From NCBI GenBank assembly GCA_030620115.1, contig JAUXFG010000015.1, positions 1 to 38,871 of the forward strand: a stretch of DNA of 38,871 bases, in the 5' to 3' direction. Below, one piece after another: positions 33,832 through 38,871 of this stretch. The position numbers and the translations under genes were made by a program. The DNA comes from Candidatus Fermentibacterota bacterium. Its GTDB lineage: Bacteria; JAFGKV01. The notes beneath the pieces are model-generated. The model saw only the letters and a program-made list of their open reading frames with translations. It was not told the DNA's origin and searched no databases. Each line of letters begins with the position of its first letter. Position 1 is the stretch's first letter.

Positions 33832-34773
33832 GGCGAATTGAGATTTACTCTTCACGTCATTGATACGATCGTGTAGTGTTCTATCCCGATTCATCCTGTT
33901 CCGTAATCGAGCCGCGCCCGCGCTCAGGGTCGAGCTGTCCCGCTGAAATACTTTCGCCGCTTCTGCAATCGTGATCTCAGGGTGCTCCTGTACTATCAGC
34001 CCGATAACCGACCGCGCCTCTGACGCCAATCGTCCCCTTCCCGGTGCCAAAAGCTCGTCCTGTGCTATCCCGTATGCTTTGCATACGCCATCAATGATCC
34101 CGTCGAGTGTTATCCGTGTCCCTTTCATGCCATCTTCGGCTTCCTGCACTCGCTCGATGAAACTCTCATTTCCGATGAGTCGACCGTCAGACTGCGCCGG
34201 ACTGAACTCAGACTTGGCTGCGTCACTATCCAATCCACCCAAAACGAATCGGTGGAACCGTTCTCGTGCTTCTCCTTCTCGGTCTGCAAACCGAGCCAAA
34301 ACCAACCCCTCTGTGAGCCAGGGCAGTGTATCGTCTCCTCTGTAGAATCGATGGCTGCTCCAGCGATATGATTCCGGTCTTTTCATGATACCGGCTCGCA
34401 CAGGATTGAGATGAATGTAGCTCACCAATTGAAGCAGATAGGAGTCGACATCTACCAAATTTGTCTTGTACCGCCCCTGAAACAGATGACCAACTCGTTG
34501 GTGGCGCCTGTTGAACCACTGGGTATACCGGAACGTGAGATTCTGCATGATGCGGGAGAGTGGCCGTTCTCCCACCTGGATCGCGATATGGATGTGGTCG
34601 TCGAGCAGACAAAACGCGTGAACGCGGTACCCAAATCGCTCGGTCCCTTCTTGCATCAAAAGACAAAATCTTGTCCGGTCTACGTCATCATAGAACACAT
34701 CATCCTGGGCGTTCCCCCGCAGGATGACATGATACAAGGCCCCTTGATAGTGGATTCGTGGTTTACGTGACAT
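33817..34773 (-). CDS. REP-associated tyrosine transposase with DnaA-like C-terminal domain
   Basis: 318 residues from the ATG at 34773. The Y1 domain starts MSRKPRIHYQGALYHVILRG, and the metal-binding motif is DDHIHIAIQ, a His-x-His form. LVSYIHLNPVRAGIMKRPESY is the second conserved block, where the catalytic tyrosine is expected. The C-terminal 90 residues, with LASEARSVIGLIVQEHPEIT and IAEAAKVFQRDSSTLS, form a DnaA-like helix-turn-helix. RAYTs bind REP hairpins and are usually single-copy housekeeping transposases. The last codons and stop fall in the left terminal repeat. Confidence 0.88.
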   Translation of the reverse strand: MSRKPRIHYQGALYHVILRGNAQDDVFYDDVDRTRFCLLMQEGTERFGYRVHAFCLLDDHIHIAIQVGERPLSRIMQNLTFRYTQWFNRRHQRVGHLFQGRYKTNLVDVDSYLLQLVSYIHLNPVRAGIMKRPESYRWSSHRFYRGDDTLPWLTEGLVLARFADREGEARERFHRFVLGGLDSDAAKSEFSPAQSDGRLIGNESFIERVQEAEDGMKGTRITLDGIIDGVCKAYGIAQDELLAPGRGRLASEARSVIGLIVQEHPEITIAEAAKVFQRDSSTLSAGAARLRNRMNRDRTLHDRINDVKSKSQFAVSNA

Positions 34774-34801
34774 GCTGTCCAATATACATACTCACATCGC
34801 T

Positions 34802-34820
34802 GTTAGCAATGCCTGACCCC
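34802..34820 (-). repeat. Right terminal inverted repeat of the transposase element
   Basis: Reverse complement of the left 19-bp repeat. It begins 29 bases upstream of the transposase ATG and directly abuts the fragment of the disrupted phosphotransferase-like gene. Confidence 0.85.
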
Positions 34821-34981
34821 AATCGGCACTCCTTGTCTATACCGCCCGGAATGTTCCGTCGCTTCAGGATGTACCGATCCCCAGACGTCACCGTCACCGC
34901 CGTGGCACTTCCCCAATAGGAGTCAATCGGTTCGTTCGAGACGACGTCGCCTATATCCCAAGATGCGAGCAAGTCCTTCAT
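34821..34981 (-). pseudogene. 5' fragment of a phosphotransferase-like (APH/kinase-like) gene
   Basis: An ATG at 34981 opens a frame reading MKDLLASWDIGDVVSNEPID, then VTSGDRYILKRRN, similar to the start and the lysine strand of aminoglycoside-phosphotransferase-like kinases. After about 50 codons the frame runs into the right repeat of the RAYT element. I see no continuation on the far side of the element, so the gene is truncated. Assignment to the family rests on a short stretch only. Confidence 0.45.
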
Positions 34982-35020
34982 TTGTTTTCTGTGTCCAATC
35001 GCCGCGGCGCCAGTCGCCGG

Positions 35021-35076
35021 GAACGTGAAATTCAGCGGCGCGGCTTGTCCGCGTCCGCTGGAGTATCTTGTTGGCC
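35021..35076 (-). other. attC-like palindromic site 2 (between vapC and the kinase fragment)
   Basis: On the minus strand the site reads AACAAGATACTCCAGCGG, then CCGCGCCGCTGAATTTCACGTT. The arms AAC...CAGCGG and CCGCTGAATT...GTT pair with unpaired bases on one arm, the shape of integron attC sites. It starts a few bases after the vapC stop. R-box ends are degenerate. Confidence 0.4.
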
Positions 35077-35078
35077 TT

Positions 35079-35462
35079 CTACTTCGTGTAGGCTGGCCTG
35101 AGGCCCTTAAGCATAGGGTAGTGTTTGGTGTTGAGGGTTTTCAGCTCCGCGTTCTCGGCTTGAGCGGTAGCAGCCAAGATGGCATCTGCAAGGCCGACGC
35201 CGTGTGACTTGGCATAATCACGCTTGTAGAGCCCTCCAGTCTTCGCGATCGCCGCATCTACAGGGATAACACGAAAGAGTGAGATGAAATCCTCCAAAAC
35301 AACTTGTTCTGCATCTCCCTTCACTCCAGCGTATAGTTCCGCAACGACGATGGATGACAGGACAATTAGATCAGATTTGGCGTTTACCAAGGCCAGCGCT
35401 TTGCTGTGGCCGCGGAGGAAGTCAACAAGAACATCTGTGTCGAGAAGGATTGACTTTGCCAT
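35079..35462 (-). CDS. vapC: VapC-like PIN-domain toxin
   Basis: About 127 residues from the ATG at 35462. The PIN fold is plain: ILLDTDVLVDFLRG with the first acidic residue, IVVAELYAG with a conserved glutamate, and GLADAILAATA with the last acidic pair. Such proteins are ribonucleases that cut tRNA or rRNA. The ATG is two bases after the antitoxin stop. An upstream in-frame start at 35480 lies inside the antitoxin gene. It is followed by an attC-like site. Confidence 0.9.
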   Translation of the reverse strand: MAKSILLDTDVLVDFLRGHSKALALVNAKSDLIVLSSIVVAELYAGVKGDAEQVVLEDFISLFRVIPVDAAIAKTGGLYKRDYAKSHGVGLADAILAATAQAENAELKTLNTKHYPMLKGLRPAYTK

Positions 35463-35464
35463 GA

Positions 35465-35698
35465 TCAGTTCCTGTCCCATTCGGCTCGCGTTGCCTTGAA
35501 GTCAGGAAGATCCGTACGATTCTTCCAGATTCCGGCAGCCTCGCGTAATACCACCTCCCGTCGACTGCGGCCTGATTGATCGATGAGGCGATTGACGGCC
35601 TCTCGAATGAGCTCGCTCTGTTTTTTCCCCGCGGTCTTGGAGATAGCAGCCAGTTCGTCACGTTGGTGCTCTGTCAGGTATATCTGCGTTCGTATCAT
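35465..35698 (-). CDS. vapB: VapB-like ribbon-helix-helix antitoxin
   Basis: 77 residues. The N-terminal RHH motif MIRTQIYLTEHQRDELAAIS gives DNA binding, followed by a helix KKQSELIREAVNRLID and a toxin-binding C-terminus with IWKNRTDLPDFKATRAEW. GGAGG lies six bases upstream of the ATG. It sits first in the operon and probably represses its own promoter at 35728-35755. Confidence 0.9.
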   Translation of the reverse strand: MIRTQIYLTEHQRDELAAISKTAGKKQSELIREAVNRLIDQSGRSRREVVLREAAGIWKNRTDLPDFKATRAEWDRN

Positions 35699-35715
35699 GC
35701 GACACCTCCAATGCT

Positions 35716-35734
35716 GTATACACCAGTATTATAC
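35716..35734 (-). promoter_or_regulatory. Candidate operator palindrome overlapping the vapBC -10 box
   Basis: On the plus strand the stretch begins GTATAC and ends TATAC, giving arms GTATA and TATAC around a central CAGTA. It covers the -10 of the vapBC promoter, as expected for RHH autoregulation. Confidence 0.45.
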
Positions 35735-35755
35735 ATCATTTTCATTCCCTGTCAA
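35728..35755 (-). promoter_or_regulatory. Consensus sigma70 promoter of vapBC
   Basis: Read on the minus strand, TTGACA (35755-35750) is followed after 16 bases by TATAAT (35733-35728). Both boxes are perfect. The start of vapB is about 30 bases downstream, with a good ribosome site. Confidence 0.8.
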
Positions 35756-35823
35756 GACCAACGGTTCGAGTTCAGCGGACCGAACCCCGCAGGGGTGAGG
35801 GTCCGCTTGAGCGAGTTGTTCAA
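35756..35823 (-). other. attC-like palindromic site 1 (upstream of vapB)
   Basis: On the minus strand AACAACTCGCTCAAGCGGACC is paired with GGTCCGCTGAACTCGAACCG TT-type arm, with an extra unpaired A in the first arm. The ends are TTGAAC-like and GTTGGTC. This is the arrangement of integron attC sites (AAC...CAAGCGG / CCGCTGAA...GTT). It lies between the parDE-like and vapBC pairs. Confidence 0.45.
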
Positions 35824-36049
35824 GTAAGCCGCTTCGCGGCAGTTTGGTTTCCCTCTTTCATGTAGTATACTTGCCGTTGACACCCGCCGAAGTCCGATTC
35901 CGAACCTTTACCTTTTGAACTAGCATATACCTTGCCGGGGCGGCTTGGCGACCACATCTCTTGCCACGCTCCGCGGCTTCATGAACCAGGAATTAGAAGC
36001 GAGCACTCGCTTCGCGAGACTCGGGTCTAATCCTTATCTTGTTCGGCTT
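35824..36049. other. Region between vapBC and the parE-like gene
   Basis: No gene is supported. GAATTAGAAGCGAG at 35990-36003 with its counterpart CTCGGGTCTAATCC at 36020-36033 forms a long imperfect stem, with an inner CTCGC/GCGAG pair. It follows the parE-like stop and may act as a terminator or a degenerate recombination site. The rest has no clear feature. Confidence 0.4.
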
Positions 36050-36316
36050 CTATTCGTTGTCATCATCTCGCAGCATCACCATTGCCCCATGGATTACTGC
36101 AATGACATCAATTTGATCTGATTTGATGTGATATATGATTCTGTATGGACCGACAAAGACTTCTCTGATTTGATCAATGTCATATTCTGGGACACGACGG
36201 CCAGACAGCGGAAACGCCCCTATCTGTTGCGATTTCCTTGTGATTCGATCAACTGTGCGAAGTGCATATATGGCGTCCAAATGTCCCTCTGCCGTTTCTG
36301 TCCAATGTATTTTTAT
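36050..36316 (-). pseudogene. ParE/RelE-like toxin, start codon lost and apparently shortened
   Basis: The frame opens at ATA (36316-36314), preceded directly by a stop, then KIHWTETAEGHLDAIYAL, RTVDRITRKSQQIGAFPLSG, VPEYDIDQIREVFVGPYRII and AVIHGAMVM. It is a ParE-like toxin, but the usual ATG is ATA. One base change (G to A) in an ancestral ATGA overlap would keep the antitoxin stop as TAA and destroy the toxin start. Compared with relatives as I recall them, about ten residues after DAIYA seem missing. A TTG at 36280 is an unlikely substitute start. Confidence 0.65.
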
Positions 36317-36501
36317 TCAGGGAGTCCGTATTTCTTTCTGATCTCATTTACATCTTTTATTCTGCCTGCGTTGCTGTCTTCCAGTCCCTTCTCAATGGCT
36401 TCACGCACATAAATCTCGTGCATCAAGTCATCCCACGTCGCATCAGCCGGCAGTTGATCGACCAGCCTATGAGCATCTTCTTTTCTGACTACGGTGGACA
36501 T
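36313..36501 (-). CDS. ParD/PHD-like antitoxin partner of the ParE-like toxin
   Basis: 62 residues from the ATG at 36501, which has AGGAGG eight bases upstream. MSTVVRKEDAHRLVDQLPAD and DDLMHEIYVREAIEKGLEDS followed by VNEIRKKYGLPE form a small helical antitoxin of the kind that precedes parE. The stop TAA overlaps the ATA of the toxin frame. It is preceded upstream by an attC-like palindrome. Confidence 0.85.
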   Translation of the reverse strand: MSTVVRKEDAHRLVDQLPADATWDDLMHEIYVREAIEKGLEDSNAGRIKDVNEIRKKYGLPE

Positions 36502-36547
36502 ACATGTGCCTCCTCTTGCCGATTCGCAATCAATGATTGAGTTCTTG

Positions 36548-36691
36548 CCGAATGTGTGCGAGCTCAGCGGCGCCCGGACGTGGCGGAGCAAGCTTGCATG
36601 CGGAGTCCTGGGAGGGTGTCCGCTCGAGCGAGTCGTTCGGCGGCACAAGCCGCCGGGCAACTCGCTTGCGAAGCAGCTCGCACACATTCGG
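36548..36691. other. attC-like palindromic site 3 (upstream of the parDE-like pair)
   Basis: A perfect 17-bp inverted repeat, CCGAATGTGTGCGAGCT at 36548-36564 and its complement at 36675-36691, encloses further complementary blocks, including GAGCGGACA and GCCGCTGAG on the minus strand. The inner part matches the CNAGCGG / CCGCTGA pattern of the other two sites. It may be one large attC or two adjacent ones. Confidence 0.4.
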
Positions 36692-37312
36692 ACGGCAGCG
36701 CAGCCGACGTCCGAACCTTGATTATAGGACGGTTCTGCCTACAAATATCCACATACATAATGCGCTGCAGAGGAGAAGGCAACAAGTTCTTGGGGAAATT
36801 GAGCGGTCTTGGCTTGACTCAGAGCGTTGACGAGTAGAGCCAATAGCTAGCGATATATGGTCATTAAATGAAATAACAGAGAGATAGCATGACCAGATCA
36901 CTTATTGCTTCGTTCAATTCAAATCCGAGATGGCCGAGTGGTACTGCATCCAAGTGCTTCGGAATTGGATGGTAGAGGAGAGCGATATTGCTCATTTCTT
37001 GCGATGGGTCCGAGCGTTCTTCGCTGCATAAGAGAGCTCCGCTTTGAACCATGTCTGATGGCATTTGCTGGATGCTTGATGCTGGAAGGAAAGGACGGAT
37101 CAAGGGTCCCGTCTACGCTTGACCGCGCCGTGACAAATCACCGTGGCGACCTGTCTCGGCGAAGCTCGAAGAGCGAAGACGGAAGCCGGATGGGCATGGC
37201 ATGCCATGCCCCTACATGGGCGAGGTCTGGGAGCGTCAGGAAAGGGATGGGGGATTGTCGGGTTACGCTATGCTAACCCGACCTACGGGATACTGCGCCA
37301 TAACTGTGATCT
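36692..37312. other. Region without recognised genes, repeat-containing
   Basis: Open frames here lack ribosome sites and family features. A GATGCTTGATGCTGGA element (about 37068) and the palindromic pieces GGCATGGCATGCC and GGTTACGCTATGCTAACC (about 37195-37280) are repeats. The segment to about 37327 matches the reverse complement of the tatD-end repeat at 14659. Confidence 0.5.
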
Positions 37313-37327
37313 TATTCTTGCGCGAAT
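37190..37327 (-). repeat. Dispersed repeat family E, second copy with palindromic insert
   Basis: Read on the minus strand it starts AGGATTCGCGCAAGAATAAG, then AGTTATGGCGCA, an insert with GGGTTAGCATAGCGTAACCC, and ends CATGTAGGGGCATGGCATGC. The order matches the copy at 14659-14740 except for the insert. Confidence 0.6.
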
Positions 37328-37587
37328 CCTTGGCTATGTCTCGCCCTTTCAGGGCTGAGGGGTTTTACTTCTGTGCCTGTGCCCCAGGGCTACGCCCTGT
37401 CGGGCTTTCCCTGGGCTGGTATGTCAAGCCCCTTCAGGGCACATTGCGAGAATGGCTATATCGACTGACGGACAGAGTATACGGCATCGGGCTACGCGCT
37501 GGCAGAGCCGGGGTCCTCGATCGTCCCGGGACAGCCGCAGGCATCTATGGCCTCTCGCGACAAAATCGGATGAGAAGTCCGGGTTAA
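37313..37587 (+). repeat. Direct repeat B, copy 1 (left of arsC)
   Basis: About 275 bp. It contains CGCGAATCCTTGGCTATGTC, CCTTTCAGGGCTGAGG, CCCCAGGGCTACGCCC, CCCTTCAGGGCACATTGCG and then a family A-like end. It is nearly identical to 38168-38443 apart from small changes and the family A hairpin. Confidence 0.9.
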
Positions 37588-37588
37588 G
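37525..37588 (+). repeat. Dispersed repeat family A, copy 4
   Basis: It shows CCCGGGACAGCCGCAGGC, then TCTCGCGACAAAATCGGATG and AGAAGTCCGGGTTAAG. It is the degenerate end of direct repeat B copy 1. Confidence 0.65.
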
Positions 37589-37690
37589 ATGCGACATCTG
37601 ATGAAATTCTTCTTCGGGAACATCACACCTTTTCGTGGACGGGAAAATGGGCAGCAAAGAATAGTCTAGTAAATCTATGGATTTACTAGA

Positions 37691-38143
37691 CTATTCATCT
37701 ATCTGCTTCAGGATGGCCTGGATTTCATGGGCGAATGCCCGGATCTCGTCGCGGATGCGACGGTAGTGTTGAAGAGCTTCATCCTCGTTATGCGCGCGCG
37801 CAGCAAGCGCCGGGGGATCATCGAATCCGCGGTGGAGCATGGTCGTTTTGCGTGGAAAGATCGGGCACGTTTCCCTGGCGTGGCCGCAGAGGGTAATGAC
37901 ATAGTCGAATTCCACATCGAGTAGTTCTTGCACGTCTTTTGAACGCTGGTCCGAGATATCAACGCCAGCCTCCGCCATTACTATGATGGCCCTCGGATCC
38001 ACGCTTTTTGCCACGATGCCCGCGGAATATGCCTCCACCAGGTCACCCATGAGACGACGCGTCCACCCTTCTGCCATCTGGCTCCTGCAGGAATTCCCGG
38101 TGCAGAGAAAGAGTATCTTCGGATTCAGTTGCTTCTCTTGCAT
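37691..38143 (-). CDS. arsC: Arsenate reductase, thioredoxin-coupled (low-molecular-weight phosphatase type)
   Basis: 150 residues. The P-loop is FLCTGNSCRSQM, with Cys14 as nucleophile and Cys19. Cys86 and Cys93 in ITLCGHARETCP match the Cys82-Cys89 relay of thioredoxin-linked ArsC. PRAIIVMAEAGVDIS is the typical middle part. It reduces arsenate to arsenite. No arsR or arsB is nearby, so it may be an isolated cargo gene. It lies between two direct B repeats of about 275 bp. Confidence 0.92.
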   Translation of the reverse strand: MQEKQLNPKILFLCTGNSCRSQMAEGWTRRLMGDLVEAYSAGIVAKSVDPRAIIVMAEAGVDISDQRSKDVQELLDVEFDYVITLCGHARETCPIFPRKTTMLHRGFDDPPALAARAHNEDEALQHYRRIRDEIRAFAHEIQAILKQIDE

Positions 38144-38167
38144 GGCACTCGTCCCCTATTGGCGCGC

Positions 38168-38443
38168 TATTCTCGCGCGAATCCTTGGCTATGTCTCGCC
38201 CTTTCAGGGCTGAGGGATTTTCCTTCTGTGCCCCAGGGCTACGCCCCGTCGGGCTTTCCCTGGGCTGGTATGTCAAGCCCCTTCAGGGCACATTGCGAGA
38301 ATGGCTATATCGGCTGACGGACAGAGGCTACGCCCTGGCAGAGCCGGGAGCCTTGGTCGTCCCGCACCCAAAGCGTTGGGTGCGGGACAGCCACAACCAT
38401 TTCTCCCGTCTCGCGACGAAAGCCGGTGAGAAATGCGGGTTAA
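38168..38443 (+). repeat. Direct repeat B, copy 2 (right of arsC)
   Basis: Near-identical to 37313-37587. The copy includes TTCAGGGCTGAGG, CCCCAGGGCTACGCCCC, GTATGTCAAGCCCCTTCAGG and ACGCCCTGGCAGAGCCGG, followed by the family A hairpin CCCGCACCCAAAGCG. Confidence 0.9.
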
Positions 38444-38445
38444 GC
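38361..38445 (+). repeat. Dispersed repeat family A, copy 5
   Basis: It shows the hairpin CCCGCACCCAAAGCG with TTGGGTGCGGG, ACAGCCACAACCATTTC, CGACGAAAGCCGGTGAGAA and ATGCGGGTTAAGC. It is the clearest copy and the right end of direct repeat B copy 2. Confidence 0.8.
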
Positions 38446-38599
38446 ATGAGATGTGACACAACAGCAACGAAGGAACCTGGCCGGATGCTCCCCGGTGCGC
38501 AGTGGACGCGTGGACCCCACATGGATATCTTCCCTCGCGATTCTTCACCAGCTATCGTGATTTCGGTACTGCATGAATATCGCCCGGCCCCATGCCCGG

Positions 38600-38632
38600 G
38601 CAACCCTTGAACCCTGAACGGTGAACCCCTAC
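38600..38632. repeat. TGAAC-type short repeat
   Basis: The stretch GGCAACCCTTGAACCCTG then AACGGTGAACCCC matches a run at about 31718-31750. It lies just before the OmpA-like gene. Confidence 0.6.
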
Positions 38633-38646
38633 AAGAGAGGAACCCA

Positions 38647-38871
38647 ATGTACGCCACAAAGAAACTCCTTACCCTCGCAATGAGCGTCATTCTCTTATCG
38701 GCGACATCCTCATTCGCTCAGACGGACGATGTGGATGGCAGCAGCGACCACCCGCTTATTTCACGTTATTCCGGGTCGTACATTATCGGCTATGAGACGC
38801 GAGATTACGACGAGCTCGTGCTGCCATTAGGAAAGCAGATAATGGATCCGGAAAGCGGGAAAAGAACCTTC
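38647..38871 (+). CDS. OmpA-family or related outer-membrane protein (partial, C-terminus outside window)
   Basis: The ATG at 38647 has AGAGGA upstream. The first 25 residues (LLTLAMSVILLSATSSFA) form a signal peptide, with cleavage likely after SFA. The mature start SSDHPLISRYSGSYIIGYE and YDELVLPLGKQIM resemble the N-terminal domain of OmpA-like porin/OOP family proteins. The rest is cut off at the window end. Confidence 0.6.
   Translation, partial: MYATKKLLTLAMSVILLSATSSFAQTDDVDGSSDHPLISRYSGSYIIGYETRDYDELVLPLGKQIMDPESGKRTF

Larger units (their letters stand above)
33813..34820. mobile_element. REP-associated tyrosine transposase element with terminal inverted repeats
   Basis: The element is bounded by a perfect 19-bp inverted repeat, GGGGTCAGGCATTGCTAAC at 33813-33831 and its reverse complement at 34802-34820. 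It encloses one transposase gene whose stop codon lies inside the left repeat. To its right, the element cuts a phosphotransferase-like gene. Total length is about 1.0 kb. Confidence 0.8.

Noticed and set aside
36926-36970. tRNA-like stretch with GGCCGAGTGGTACTGC
   Set aside because: The D-arm-like motif is present, but no acceptor stem, anticodon arm or T arm could be paired around it.
36864-37103. 79-residue minus-strand open frame
   Set aside because: No ribosome site, no domain features, and part of it overlaps a dispersed GATGC repeat.
1-38871. CRISPR array
   Set aside because: I looked for regularly spaced direct repeats of 24-40 bases. The repeats seen are dispersed, of unequal spacing, and not array-like.

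Overview
The window looks like a chromosomal contig of a Gram-negative bacterium with moderately high GC. It carries several lipoproteins (lipobox cysteines), an OmpA-like secreted protein at the right edge, heptose-phosphate enzymes, the MEP isoprenoid genes ispD, ispF and ispH, and a GldA/GldF/GldG-type ABC system with a DUF4340 partner. An Ig-like lipoprotein of the kind common in the FCB group and intergenic regions full of short dispersed repeats suggest an uncultured lineage in or near FCB or the delta-proteobacterial assemblage. No rRNA or marker tree is available here, so the phylum is not settled.

Left part (1-12330), all on the minus strand. Read in the direction of transcription it runs ftsY, a polyprenyl-phosphate-sugar-type GT2, three multi-pass GT-C-like membrane glycosyltransferases, ispD, ispF, a DedA protein, then ABC ATPase, ABC-2 permease, GldG-like protein and DUF4340 protein. 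Genes overlap or nearly touch, so there are probably two long operons separated by the 6139-6361 gap.

Middle (13074-26666), plus strand. A MucR/Ros zinc-finger regulator stands alone and is followed by a strong terminator-like hairpin. Then come TatD, a 614-residue ACT-like protein of unknown role, and a tight cluster: radical SAM/SPASM protein, alkaline-phosphatase-superfamily lipoprotein, second radical SAM protein, GT2, and a GmhA-GmhB fusion. This cluster probably makes or decorates a surface glycan or glycolipid. argF, an Ig-like lipoprotein and ispH close the block.

Right part (26620-34000), minus strand. It holds a zinc-ribbon membrane protein with an SH3 lipoprotein, and a group of lipoprotein, SPFH-GYF protein and double-zinc-ribbon membrane protein. 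A B12-type radical SAM protein follows.

Accessory end (33800-38871). A REP-associated tyrosine transposase with perfect 19-bp terminal inverted repeats has cut a phosphotransferase-like gene after about 50 codons. Next to it are a vapBC pair with a consensus promoter and a parDE-like pair whose toxin has lost its ATG and apparently an internal segment. The genes are separated by attC-like palindromes, as in an integron cassette array, but no integrase is seen. arsC sits between two near-identical direct repeats of about 275 bp, and an OmpA-family gene runs off the edge. Several dispersed repeat families recur across the window.
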